Assembly: GCA_011009095.1 (NCBI GenBank) | Contig: VTPC01090592.1 | Coordinates: forward strand, 179,639-243,638 | DNA length: 64,000 nucleotides | Reading direction: 5' to 3' | Origin: Ignelater luminosus | Taxonomy: Eukaryota; Arthropoda; Insecta; Coleoptera; Elateridae | Part shown: in pieces, positions 1 to 9,780 of the stretch | Layout of the letters: every line of letters begins with the position of its first letter | Numbering within the stretch: position 1 is the first letter of the stretch | The notes under the pieces: generated by a model | The model's input: the letters and a program-made list of their open reading frames with translations, nothing else | Databases searched by the model: none | Told to the model about the DNA's origin: nothing | Program-made: the position numbers and the translations under genes

Positions 1-95
1 TAAGACCATCTATTAATTTAATAAGAGTTTTGGAAATCAGTAAGCTTCTATTTGTGAGAGATTAGTCAAGTTTATTTGAGAATCCACCCCATCTG

Positions 96-190
96 CGGCA
101 TGAGCTACGGGATTTAACATCTTCTATTGGTCTGGACGGGATTTGTGCATACTTTTGAGCATTTTCCCGTTACACACTTCAGTACCTACC
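96..190 (+). repeat. Dispersed LTR-leader-like repeat, copy 1
   Basis: A block containing GAGCTACGGGATTTAACATC and, about 60 bases on, TTTTCCCGTTACA recurs at about 6885-7095 (+) and, inverted, at about 12400-12640. The two other copies are longer and carry a GGTAAG splice-donor-like site upstream of the block. This looks like the untranslated leader of an LTR retrotransposon family, but no LTR pair was resolved, so that identity is inference. Confidence 0.5.
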
Positions 191-410
191 CATACCGCAA
201 TTGCCCCGCCGGTTATGACACAACCGACCACCGTTTCCGAACACCACCTCGCTGCATTACAGCCTCGTTCACCCAGTCCCATCATATATTTCCGCCGCCA
301 TGACCGCCCCTTTAATTATATGTCCGCACCTAACCCGCCGGTAGGACCAACAGCCCACCATCCCTAGTTTCCTTTATGTTATTTAACAATTTGTTTCTGA
401 ATTTGTTTAT
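177..410 (+). other. No recognised gene; short proline-rich open frame
   Basis: An open frame ending at 367 follows the leader-like repeat. It is rich in Pro, Thr and His and comparatively GC-rich. I recognise no domain. Its position just after the leader repeat would suit the start of a retrotransposon gag, but nothing in the peptide proves it. Confidence 0.25.
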
Positions 411-460
411 TCTGTCTGTTGATCTGTTGCCATGTTTCCGTAACTTTACAGGATATGTTA

Positions 461-1769
461 TAAAGGGTTTTCCAATAAGAGGTGTTATTTTGAATAGACC
501 GCTATTTCGGTAGATGTCACTTTTGAAGCTATCATTTTTTGACATTTGACAAGTAGAAACTACGCCATTAATAAATATGGAACGATACACGCTTCAACAA
601 CGCATTGAAATTATTAAAATTCACTATAAAAATGGTGAAAATTTGGCAGAGACGGTTCGTAAAACTCGAACATTTTTGGGTCACCGTGAAGCACCTTGTC
701 GGACCGCAATACAGAAATTGGTGAAAAAATTCGAGCTCTTGGGACAAGTTAGTGATGTGAAGAATAAAACCCGTGCACGTCGCTCAAGAACAGCCGAGAA
801 TATTGCTGTTGTAGCCGAAAGTGTTAAAGAAAACCCAGGTTTGTCCATTCCTCGTCGTTCTTTGGAATTAGCCATTCCACAAACGTCATTACACCGTATT
901 TTGCATAAAGATTTGGGTCTTAAGGCTTATAAAGTTCAGTTAACACAAGAACTCAAGCCGGCCGATCATCAACAACGTCGTGTCTTTGCTGATTGGGTCG
1001 TTGAAATGCATGAAAATGATCCAGAATTCCATCGAAAAATCATCTTGAGTGATGAGGCCCATTTCCACCTCGGTGGCTTCGTCAACAAGCAAAATTGTCG
1101 GATCTGGGGCTCAGAAAATCCAAGAGTTATTGTTGAAAAGTCTCTCTATCCTCAACGTGTGACTGTTTGGTGCGGTTTATGGTCCGGCGGAGTCATTGGA
1201 CCTTACTTTTTCGAAAATGAGGCTGGAGCAACAGTTACGGTGACTGGATTGCGCTATCGAGAGATGATTAACGATTTTTTATGGCCGGAATTGGATGGTA
1301 TTGATCTGGACAACGTTTACTTTCAACAAGACGGCGCTACGTGCCACACAAGCAACGAAACCATTGATCTTTTACGGAAAAAGTTTCCGGACCGTGTTAT
1401 CTCTCGAAGAGGTGATCACAATTGGCCACCGAGATCTTGTGATTTAACACCTTGCGACTTCTTTCTTTGGGGCCACGTGAAAGAGAAGGTCTACGCCAAC
1501 AGCCCAGCGTCGATTCAAGACCTCAAAGATGGAATTCGTGAGGCTATCGAGGACATAGGGCAGCCACTTTGCGATTTGGTTATGGAAAATTTCATGAAAA
1601 GGATATTGTCCTGTAAGCGTGGTCGTGGTGGTCATTTGCCTGATGTTATTTTCCACTATTAACGGCATACCTTCCTCTTTATAATGAAATAAACATCCGA
1701 TCATTTATATTAAAAAATGGCACTTTTCTTTGAATATCAAAATAACACCTCTTATTGGAAAACCCTTTA
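461..1769 (+). mobile_element. DD41D mariner element, full length
   Basis: The terminal inverted repeats at 461-493 and 1737-1769 match perfectly over 33 bp; each begins TAAAGGGTTTTCC read inward. A TA dinucleotide flanks each end (459-460 and 1770-1771), as expected for Tc1/mariner target duplication. The single open frame inside is undamaged, and an AATAAA signal follows it at about 1689. Identical termini and an open transposase suggest recent insertion. At about 1.31 kb the element has the usual mariner size. Confidence 0.93.
577..1662 (+). CDS. Mariner-family transposase (DD41D, rosa-like)
   Basis: This 361-residue protein is a cut-and-paste transposase that binds the element's inverted repeats and catalyses excision and integration at TA. 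Residues about 5-115 form a paired-type two-helix-turn-helix DNA-binding region, with a basic linker near 66-72. The catalytic domain shows ILSDEAHFHLGG (Asp159), YFQQDGATCHTS (Asp252) and PRSCDLTPCDFFLWG (Asp294). There are 41 residues between the second and third Asp, which places it in the DD41D (rosa-type) group, not the DD34D mariners. All three Asp are present and there is no stop or frameshift. The ATG at 577 follows an AT-rich 5' leader just inside the left terminus. Length matches the family. Activity is plausible but untested. Confidence 0.93.
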   Translation: MERYTLQQRIEIIKIHYKNGENLAETVRKTRTFLGHREAPCRTAIQKLVKKFELLGQVSDVKNKTRARRSRTAENIAVVAESVKENPGLSIPRRSLELAIPQTSLHRILHKDLGLKAYKVQLTQELKPADHQQRRVFADWVVEMHENDPEFHRKIILSDEAHFHLGGFVNKQNCRIWGSENPRVIVEKSLYPQRVTVWCGLWSGGVIGPYFFENEAGATVTVTGLRYREMINDFLWPELDGIDLDNVYFQQDGATCHTSNETIDLLRKKFPDRVISRRGDHNWPPRSCDLTPCDFFLWGHVKEKVYANSPASIQDLKDGIREAIEDIGQPLCDLVMENFMKRILSCKRGRGGHLPDVIFHY

Positions 1770-2197
1770 TATGAACCATCTCTTAATTACCGATACATAA
1801 TCGTTATTTCGATATCTCGAATAGTTTTCGTGATAATCGAGATCGAAGATGGCAGTTTTCCGACATAGTCTATCTGTTGGTCTATTGCCATGTTCCCGTA
1901 ACTTTACAGGACCGGTTGTACATGAAATCTTAGAATCTTTTTTTGATTACAAATACAAAATCGGTATTTCGATATCTCGAATAGTTTTTGAAATAATCGG
2001 TTTTTTTTATTTTAAGTTTCATTATGATCATGCTTACATTTTCACTGGTTTTGAATTTGACTTAGCATTGTTAATCAAATTTTTCAAGATCACAGTTTAA
2101 AAGTTAAAGTAATAAGGTACAACTAATTGTTTTGCAAGTGCACTGATAACAAAAATATGCATTTGATTTTGATGTTTTCTCTTAAATAATATACTGG

Positions 2198-3023
2198 CAG
2201 GCCCGTAGCTACCGGGAGACTAGATGTCGCTGACCTTTTTCTGGTAGTAGTTCTTAACCCCTTCTTTACAAGATTTATGCATTAAAAAGTTTAAAATAAT
2301 AGAAATTCTTACAGCTTGAGAATAACTCATACTTTCGGCAACTGCATGATGAAAGCAGTCACTCACACCTTCTGGAAATTATCCTCGAATTCTAGTAATT
2401 TACTAGCATCTGGAGGGTGATATACCAGGCTTGGGCAACCAATCAGCTTTGAACCTGGGTGCCCCTCACATTCTCAATGTTTGAAGTTTGCATTTTATTA
2501 ATTTATCTGATTAATAGAAAAAATTAATTTATTAAATAGTGAACAAAATTGCCAAGACAAAATTGAATACAACACTTTTGTTCGCCATTTATATTGAAAA
2601 CATGACACGCGCGCACCACCTTCAAGCTGATTAGTGGCCCAAATTGTGGTATATCACGCACCAGATGCTAGTTAGAAACTACTATAAAAGAATTAACGTT
2701 CACAATATTGGCGAACTGCACGGAGTAGTGGGTGACATCTGTTAGAAATTAAAAAGCTAGAGTAACAGTGAAAAACACTGTTGTAACTACAGAGAATTAA
2801 GTAGTCGGAAACAATCAAAAGATTATAAAGTCATTAGATCTTGGGACTTATCACTAACTTAAACTATTGTTCATTATTAATTCACAAAAGTTGACCCCTT
2901 TTATTTTTTGATAAAAATCGCGGATAAGGAAAGTGCTCGGTGGGAACGAAGCATAAAAAAATATGCTAACCTTCGTACCGATAAGCTTGTCCTCCCTGAA
3001 TAATGTTTCTAGCTACGGGCCTG
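2198..3023. mobile_element. Non-autonomous hAT-type element (MITE), 826 bp
   Basis: The ends form a 14-bp perfect inverted repeat, CAGGCCCGTAGCTA, and are flanked by the 8-bp direct repeat TATACTGG (2190-2197 and 3024-3031). An 8-bp duplication with CA-starting termini is the hAT signature. No transposase frame lies inside, so movement would depend on a transposase from elsewhere. A second MITE is nested at 2403-2671, so the original element was about 554 bp. Confidence 0.88.
2403..2671. mobile_element. Harbinger/Tourist-type MITE nested in the hAT MITE
   Basis: The terminal inverted repeats begin CTAGCATCTGG and extend imperfectly inward through GTGATATACCA and on to an ATCAGCTT block, making nearly all of this 269-bp unit self-complementary. 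A 3-bp TTA duplication flanks it (2400-2402 and 2672-2674), typical of PIF/Harbinger. It has no coding capacity. Being internal to the hAT MITE, it is the younger insertion. Confidence 0.82.
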
Positions 3024-3122
3024 TATACTGGATATTTGAAGTATTGAATACTGAGATACTATTTCAATCTCAGAAACCAAATAGCTTTAGTTAGATTGTC
3101 ATAATTGTTCAATAAAATTTAC

Positions 3123-3458
3123 CCATTTCCTTTATTCGGGCTTGCACATAATTTAAGTGTGCGTTGGTTTCTCCAAACTCATTAAATTTTCTTGAAAATC
3201 TATTTTTTCCTTCCTCAAACCATGAGTGAGAATAATTATAATATTCTTTCTCATAGTAATGGTTGCCAAATTGAATGCAATCCCAAGAACTAAGTTCTGT
3301 GTCGTATTTGAATTTGCCCAACTGTCCACTAGCAAATGCACTTGTATTCAGTCTATAAACGTCTTGCATAACAGCTAAGGATCTAATGGTGCCATTAAAG
3401 TCTTGCACTGTTGGGAAATCTGTACGATTCTTATAAAGATCTAGATTTGAAGACACTT
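3123..3458 (-). CDS. Prolyl 4-hydroxylase alpha subunit, coding exon 3 (partial gene)
   Basis: This exon continues the hydroxylase gene that starts at 9753. It opens after a pyrimidine-rich acceptor (AG at 3460-3459) with two bases that complete a Lys codon begun in exon 2. It then encodes 111 codons and ends one base into the next codon before a GTAAAT donor (3122). The peptide carries the family's TPR-type substrate region: FPTVQDFNGTIRSLAVMQD, YRLNTSAFASG, then SWDCIQFGNHYYEKEYYNYS. These match the known pattern of a negatively charged turn, a helix, ASG, and a DC-x-x-G-x-x-Y repeat. The following catalytic dioxygenase exons are not in this window. No damage is visible, so I take it as a functional host gene cut by the window edge. 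Confidence 0.85.
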
Positions 3459-3944
3459 CTAAAATTAAAAACGACTTATGAGATTTCATTATTTTAGTAC
3501 CTAGCAATGGTTTAAATTTGCAATTAAGGTAGGCCGTGGCTGTACATCACGTTAGAACGGTATTTTAGACACAGCTAAACAGATTGCAAATAAAAAATTC
3601 AAATTTTAAATTTGAAAATTGACTACAAATTTGATTATTGAGGGCGTTTAATGATAGATAATTTATTAATTTATTAGTTAATTTACATTTTTTTTAAACT
3701 GCCATGTACAACTTTTTACAACTGCAATATTCTTTTGGATTATTCAGAAAAACGGGTAGTAGGGAGTGCTCGACCCATAAAATGAACCCTAGAAAATATT
3801 GTGGCAGTTCATAAAATTGTGACTTAATTCGAAGAGCTTCCCAACAAATTAATATGGCTTATGGTTTGTAAAAATTAATTTTAGAAAAGGATTTGAACAT
3901 ATATCTTTATGAATTAACCGCTTTTCATGAGTTGTTGCTTTTTG

Positions 3945-4310
3945 ATTTTCCACAGAGAGTCTCTTCTCTGACGAAGCCTGGTCTACCTTTCTGGGTATGA
4001 CAACTCACAAAATATGCGAACGTGGTAAACAGAGAATCTACATATTTTTCTCCAAACTGCATTGTATCCACAAAAGTAGGCATCTGCATAGATGTGAGTC
4101 GCCGTAGGGATGATAAGACCTACATGATTATATTTTTCCAAAATATCGTAATGTAATTCTTCAAGCTTTTATTGATCAGCTGGATGATGAAGAATTACAA
4201 GGATACTTCCAACAGGATGACACTACTGTGCACATGGCATATAAGACAATTCAATTTCTAATTATTTTTCGACGGCAGATTAATAAGGAAGAATAGTCAA
4301 AATGATGAAC
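3945..4310 (+). pseudogene. Decayed mariner/Tc1-type transposase fragment
   Basis: Translated pieces on the plus strand give SLFSDEAW near 3957-3982 and, in a shifted frame, QLDDEELQGYFQQDDTTVH near 4176-4232. These are the blocks around the first and second catalytic acids of a mariner-like transposase. Stops and frameshifts separate them, and no inverted repeats were found. The QQDG-type motif has become QQDD. It is an old relic lying in the 5.9-kb intron of the hydroxylase gene on the opposite strand, and is not the same family as the intact element at 461-1769. Confidence 0.7.
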
Positions 4311-4559
4311 TTGGGTAACTCCGTGATAAATTTTGCTTTTATTTTTAATTTCATATTACCTTTTATGAATAAGATTCAACTTAGGGTTCATATTAAACAA
4401 CATATGTATATTTAAGTATAAATTCCAATACCAAGAAAACTTATGTTCCCAATTTAAAGGTTAATAACAGTTAAAAAAATGTATTAACTATTATTACTGG
4501 TAACTCCGGGATACACTGTTGGTAAGTTTGTGGTAACATTTTCTTAGAATTCTATGTAT

Positions 4560-4985
4560 TTAATCGGACACACTTTCTGCTGCACATGCATCACACGTGT
4601 ACACCACTGGTTCGCCAACTACTTGGCACTTACTGTGATACCATACTAGGCAAAAGGTGTATTGGATCTACTCAGCACCATTCTTTTTTAAAACGTCTTC
4701 ATTATAGCTTCCACCGCATGCTATACAAAGCCAGTCCTGTTTCACTTTGGTTCTTGAAGCTATTTTTTGTTTCAAAGTGTTCCAGCAGCTGAGCTTAATG
4801 GCTTTCCTATAGAAGATAGTGTAACTTTTTTGACAACTAAACATGGAAGGTTTCCAGAACGAGATGGCAATCTTTTTCCGGTGGTAGTTGCAGCTGATGT
4901 CGAAGATTTCACATTAGCTGATTTCGATGGCTTTTCAAGAGAAATCGCTTTTGACCAAGACTTCTCTGGTAGAATGCTACGTTGA
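4560..4985 (-). pseudogene. Decayed pogo-type transposase C-terminus with PHD-like finger
   Basis: On the minus strand a Ser/Lys-rich stretch is followed, after a frameshift near 4770, by DWLCIACGGSYNED, an in-frame stop, VWYHSKCQVVGE and YTCDACAAES before a terminal stop at 4560. Spaced CxxC, CxxxWYHxxC and CxxC groups recall the PHD-like zinc finger at the end of some pogo/Jerky-type DDE transposases. One expected Cys appears lost (Tyr before TFC). The DDE core is absent. The family assignment rests on this layout only. It lies in the hydroxylase intron, on the gene's own strand. Confidence 0.5.
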
Positions 4986-6884
4986 TTAGCTTGAGGAACT
5001 TGTAATAAGTTGTAATGTCATTTTGAATTAATGCGTAAACATTCGACTTCTATCTTAATTTAATTTTGAAGTAGATGTTTATTCTTTTTTTTCTATTATA
5101 AAATTTACATCGGTTTATTTTATTGAATAGAAATTCATTTATTAGTGCGTTTATTTTACTTTATAAAATTATATTTCTGCGCCGAGGCCCGACAATTCAT
5201 GTTCCAACAGGATTTATCCTATTGCTGGAATCAAAGCGTTCCGAGCAATTATCTTCCTTTTGTGACGGGACGATAGTACTATTTACACTGTCGCGTTGGC
5301 TTGTAAAATTTCCCTTCCTAATAGCAGGCCCCATGTATTTGCCCTTCGTTAGTGTGAAAGGGGTTTGTGTGTTAGCTCGAGTCGTCACGTGTGAGGGCAG
5401 CCGTCGTTAGTCGATGCGCCCCGAAACGTCACTTACCCTTGAATCTTCGTCCGATTAACATTAACATTAACAGGCGCGCAGATTATTTTCTTATTAAGAG
5501 TTCCATTTGAGCAGTTTTTAACTTTTGGTGTTAGAAGTTTTATTATGCAAGAGTGGTCTTGTAAAAAATCCCAGAAAAACGTCGCCTTGACGGACCAGAT
5601 ATTTTGTGATCTCGTAATTAAGTTCGGCATTTTAGCCGCGAATGACTTTCCTATTGTGTAAGCAATTTATTTGCTAAGTTTTGTGACCGGAAAACGATAT
5701 TTTGGAAATGTGCTAGACGCGCTCTGCTTCTATATAAAAGTTCATGACTTTTTGAATTTATCTCTATCAACTTTGAACGTACGGAAGTCATAGTATAATT
5801 TTATTAAGTCTTAAAGACCATTGTTTGTGTGGTGGAGAATGGAGAACCAGAGAACGTTAATCCATATTTTGTCTTGGAATGAAGCTGGGTTAGCGGATCG
5901 AAGTGTCTGTCGGTTGGTCTTTTTCGCCAAAACGCTGCAAGTGACGCTCTCTCTCTTTTCCCGCGCTGGATACCGACAAAGGGGTTATAAATAAGATAAG
6001 TTATTTCTTTCTTGTAATTTTTTTCGCTCTTTATTTTGTAATGATTATTTTGTTTATACAAATTTTAATAATTTTAGGCGACATTACATCCTGAAATCTC
6101 TGTGGACAAACTTAAATTAATATTAGTTTCACTCTGCAGAGTTTGATTTGTTTCTTTAGAAGTCACGTAGTGTTAAATGAATTAGTTAGTTTTAATTTTA
6201 AATGATTAAGTTAGGTAATTTCATGTGAAAACTTTTTATTTTACTCTTGTCAATTGTCTTGTAAATTTCCAAAATTAACTGAATTATTATCGTGGCTTAT
6301 GTCGTTTGTTTAATGATTTATTTGTTTTCTTTTCGCTTTCTTTTCTTTCTCATTGTGTTGTTTGCATACTGACAGTATACGAATAAACAAATGTTGTAAA
6401 TCAGTGGTTAGTTTTATTGTGTCTTTGTTAGTATTTATAAGACTTTCAGGTTATGTCAACACCTGTGAATTGTTTGTAAGTTGGTCCTGGAAAAGAGGAG
6501 GATAGCTTAATTAATAATAACTTTGTTTAACTTTTTTATGATTAAAGACTTTAGGTGGAGAAACCCCACTTGCAGGAGCCGACGCAACGCTGCTAACCCA
6601 CGAAATTTACTAACGAAACCATTTTGTGTTAATTTGATAATAGTTCTCCAATCTAGCCATAAAAGAGGCGTTGATTATTTATTTAGTTTTAAAATAGGCT
6701 GATAGCTTTCCCCGAGTAAGTTTATTGGGAAAGCACCGTTCTCAAGTACGTTCAAGGTTATAAATGCCTATCGCCCCACCTGTCGATTTGAATCTACCTG
6801 TATTCAGGGTGGTAATACTTATAACACATTTATACAGTGTGTCGGTCAGTGAGAAGCTGCGTAGCCCGGCATAGTATTTAGATC
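4986..6884. other. LTR-like non-coding region, unresolved
   Basis: No gene is visible. The stretch holds a GC-richer block (5170-5440), a triplicated ATTAAC (5456-5473), a TATATAAAAG box near 5732 followed about 30 bases later by an initiator-like ATCAACTTT, and AATAAA near 6382. These features suit a retrotransposon LTR and leader. I could not define two matching LTRs, a primer-binding site or gag-pol frames. Confidence 0.35.
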
Positions 6885-7095
6885 TTCAGCTTCTGGCGCC
6901 TTAGGATTTTACCATCTTTGAGTTATCTTAAGAGTTTTAGTGAGTTTGAAAGCTGTTCCTTTTATCTTCAAGGTAAGTTCAGATTGAACCCCTTTCCCCT
7001 TCTTTGGCTTCGAGCTACGGGATTGAACATCTTCCGAAATTCCGTAACGGAATTAGGCCTCTTTTTCCTTTTTTTCCCGTTACAAAGTGCTCTAT
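6885..7095 (+). repeat. Dispersed LTR-leader-like repeat, copy 2
   Basis: Order of blocks: TTCTGGCGCC near 6890, a donor-like AAGGTAAGTTC near 6970, GCTTCGAGCTACGGGATTG near 7007-7026, then TTTTTCCCGTTACAAAGT near 7072-7089. The same blocks in the same order occur on the minus strand at 12400-12640. The shared splice-donor-like site suggests a spliced leader of one LTR element family. Confidence 0.6.
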
Positions 7096-8659
7096 TGAGA
7101 TATTTGGAGAATTCGACCTAGAAGAATCTGGAGTTTGATCTGCAAGTAGCGAAGGGGCCAAAGGAATCCACCCTTTTTTTCATATCGAGCAAAAACGTGC
7201 CATACAGTCCAGAATAGACAGTCAGTCAGAAGTCAAGTCAGTTCATCTGCGCTATCGAATCGATATTTTAATCCTAGTTGTACTAGTGTAACCTACATCC
7301 AACAGCATGTTAAGCGTCGCTTAATGTACTTGGTAAAACTCTTCATTATACGCTGCCGTAGATTAAGCTTGGCAGTCTGTGCGACGAGCGCCATATCAAT
7401 TCATCTAGACAACCTTGCTGTTGGAAGCAAACTTAAAGGGATTGGTCCTCAGCAATACCTACGTCTGAAGGGAAGAAGTTTCCAAAGATAACTTTTTGCT
7501 TTCCATTCTTCTCATTGATTTTACGACCCTATATCCTGAGACCTTATCTCAACTGTGGTTGTATCCACAGATTATGAATCTTAAAGCACTTGATTTAGGC
7601 AGAAGTCAACGTTGTGGAAGAGACTAAACTCTAAATCAAGATATCAACAAAACAAAACAGACACATATTAATCTATAATACATAATTGATGATTAAAATG
7701 AAAACGCAAAGTCTAATTTTGGAAAGAAGCGAGGTGCAACCTATAGTTTGAAGCTTTAGGAGATAGCGTGTGGAAATATACCTGCAGCAAATAAAAAGTA
7801 GAAGTTTTGCATTTCAACCTGAGGTCCCCAGATGGACATCAAGTGCAGTGCTGGTTGTTGCCTCACTTTTCCGGACTTTCTAACAGGCTGTTTGGGATTG
7901 ATTTTGATGGTTTCCGGTTTGATTTTGGGGTTAAGGATTTGCCCGTGTAGGTTGACGAGCGTTTCGTTTTTAAGTGGATGTGGGAACCGGTGCCTGAACG
8001 TAATACTTCAGATGGGATGGTGACTCTGTAAACGTTACTCTTTTCTTAGTTCTTTGGTAAGTGAAGTTGGTGTTGAACATGGTCAAAGTTAATCTATGTG
8101 CCACTACACCGTTAGCATCTAATCTCACCAAATAATGGATTAAGCCAAATTTCTGAATTGTGCCGAATCTCCAGGTCTGCGTTCTTTTGTCAAACTACCT
8201 TTCCTAGACTCTTGTCTTCTATGCTTAGTTGTGTACTTCGTAGATTCGTTGATGTTGGTTTATTTTAAACAGGAGGTTTTAACAGTGCCGTTCCTAGGAT
8301 ATGAGTCGCCCATGTACAATACTATATTCGTCGCCTTTTTCTATTTCTCAAATATTAGTTGTTAACGTATGTCCCAAACGTTTTGGCACAATTTTCGATA
8401 CTTAATTTTTATGAACTACATTAATCAAATTTGAATAATTAGTATAAACTTTATGTAACATACTTATTGGGCACAGAAATATAATTTAAATTAATACTAA
8501 CTGTCCATTCTGCTTAATGACGAGTAGTCTTCTTCTAACGCTCTCCATCAGGGTGGCAAAATTTATTTCTGCTAACTTTTAAAAAATCCTACGTATGTCT
8601 CAATTGCTTTATTTTGAGTTTCTCATCCGTTCTCATAAACTTTTTTTAACGAAATTACC
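7096..8659. other. Intronic sequence without recognised genes
   Basis: This is part of the hydroxylase second intron. Short open frames here (for example 7832-8023) resemble no family I know. The 7810-8060 block is less AT-rich than its surroundings and may be degraded retroelement sequence, but I cannot support a specific call. Confidence 0.3.
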
Positions 8660-9140
8660 CAAAAATGTCGTATATTTAGATGAAAACTAAATCGGTAAAA
8701 AATGTTGGCAGTGAAGGGAAACGTTTTATTGTACTACATGCCGATGATAAAAATGGTTTTATCAATGGTGCAAGCTTATTTTTTTCTTTGAGATTGAAAT
8801 CTGCATGATTTCATGAATGAGGAGTTGTCCACAAAATGGCTAAAAGAGAAATCTTCTACCAAATCTAAAACAGAAGTCGGCTCTAGTGCTAGTTAACGCT
8901 TCTTACTATAAGAAATTGTTACATAAAAGAAAAAATGATATTCGAGATTGGCTAGACAACCATAAAATGAATAATCCTACAGATGCCACAGAATCTAAAC
9001 GATAAGAAATCGATTCCATTTTTTAAGAGCATGGTTACGTAGTTGCTCCCATATCACTGTCAGTTTAACGCAATTTTACGATAAGCACATACTGAAGAAC
9101 TCTCTTGGGTTTTTTCAGAATGTTCTTAATGGGCTTAAAA
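8660..9140 (+). pseudogene. Decayed Tc1/IS630-type transposase
   Basis: Plus-strand translation across frames gives VVYLDET near 8670, GKRFIVLHADDKNGFINGAS near 8716-8775, and KKRKNDIRDWLDNH near 8930-8970. The pattern matches the eukaryotic Tc1/IS630 group: a YLDET block with the first catalytic Asp, a GKR-x-I-x-LHA strand, and a later D-x-x-x-WL helix. Several frameshifts and stops make it non-functional, and no terminal repeats were found. It lies in the hydroxylase second intron on the opposite strand. Confidence 0.6.
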
Positions 9141-9360
9141 GGCGCATTCAGAAGTGTCTTGATATAAATGGCGAACATCTTCAGCACTTACTGTGTGGTT
9201 TTGTTTAGAGATTTAATAAAATAGGACGTTACCTTTTGCTTGGATGTTTTTGGTTTATACGTTAGATTTCGTGGCTGTGTTGAAAGTACCGACCGAAATG
9301 GTGTAATGATCATAGCCTACTCTAATTGGAAATTTAAACGATCGCTCGTTACGTACTTAC

Positions 9361-9512
9361 TTTCGACATTATTCAAACCAATCAAATCTTCTACAGCTTG
9401 CAGCTCGACTGTCAACCTTTTAATTAGCAAATAAATATTTAGAGGATTTTCCAAGTAGTCTTCTATATTCCTTAATGCCAAATTGTTTTGTTCTTGATAT
9501 CTTTTCATATAC
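9361..9512 (-). CDS. Prolyl 4-hydroxylase alpha subunit, coding exon 2
   Basis: The exon starts after AG at 9514-9513, with one base completing an Arg codon from exon 1. It encodes 50 codons and ends with the first base of a Lys codon before a strong GTAAGTAC donor at 9360. The peptide IEDYLENPLNIYLLIKRLTV followed by VEDLI is the conserved helix of the P4Ha N-terminal dimerisation region (family pattern: NP-x-NA-x-x-LIKRL). The upstream intron is only 62 bp (9574-9513). The downstream intron runs 5902 bp (9360-3459). Confidence 0.88.
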
Positions 9513-9574
9513 CTATTAATCGTGAAATATTTTTTAATAAAATAGAGAATCATGTCTAGAAGGAATTATCTTAC

Positions 9575-9753
9575 CGATTTAAATGATCTAGTTTTTCACT
9601 TTCTAGTCGAATATATTCTTCTATTGAACTAATTATCTTTGTTTCTGTATTTATTACATCTTCCAAAACAGCAACTGATGTGTATACCTCGCATCTTACG
9701 TTACGATTTATCATTAATAGTAAAATGCCAACGAGATTGTACAAAATGCACAT
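9575..9753 (-). CDS. Prolyl 4-hydroxylase alpha subunit, coding exon 1
   Basis: Product: the alpha subunit of collagen-type prolyl 4-hydroxylase, an Fe(II)/2-oxoglutarate enzyme of the ER lumen that hydroxylates proline in collagen-like chains and partners with protein disulfide isomerase. The ATG at 9753 begins a hydrophobic signal peptide (about residues 1-21, ending near NRNVRC). The mature N-terminus follows: EVYTSVAVLEDVINTETKII, then EEYIRLESEKLDHLNR, the P4Ha_N coiled-helix pattern. The exon ends at a GTAAGA donor (9574) two bases into a codon. Joined with exons 2 and 3 it gives 222 continuous residues. Only the non-catalytic half lies in this window. Insects carry several paralogues, and I cannot say which this is. 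Confidence 0.87.
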
Positions 9754-9765
9754 GTTATCTAATAC

Positions 9766-9773
9766 GCGACTGA
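9766..9773 (-). promoter_or_regulatory. Possible initiator (TCAGTC) of the hydroxylase gene
   Basis: The minus strand reads ATATCAGTCGCG just 18 bases before the ATG. TCAGTC fits the arthropod initiator consensus TCAGTY, with +1 at 9771. An AT-rich stretch lies at the right distance upstream but there is no clear TATA box. The implied 5' leader is very short, so a distal non-coding exon remains possible. Confidence 0.3.
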
Positions 9774-9780
9774 TATCAGT

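Larger units (their letters stand above)
411..2015. repeat. Tandem repeat of about 150-160 bp, split by a mariner insertion
   Basis: TTGCCATG followed by CGTAACTTTACAGGA occurs near 428-452 and again near 1886-1910. TATTTCGATATCTCGAATAG occurs near 1805-1825 and again near 1965-1984. Removing the mariner and one TA leaves two diverged head-to-tail units of about 147-160 bp. The mariner therefore inserted into the first of the two units. Only two units are visible. Confidence 0.6.

Noticed and set aside
330..590. 86-codon minus-strand frame across the left mariner end
   Set aside because: It spans the mariner terminal repeat and flanking DNA, shows no motif, and is antisense to better-supported features.
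1444..1704. Minus-strand frame within the mariner transposase
   Set aside because: It is the antisense shadow of a well-supported transposase gene.
1849..2100. 83-codon plus-strand frame
   Set aside because: It lies in the second unit of the tandem repeat, has AT-driven hydrophobic content and no recognisable motif.
5123..5410. 95-codon plus-strand frame
   Set aside because: It falls in an LTR-like, GC-richer block and resembles no protein; an opposite-strand frame of similar quality overlaps it.
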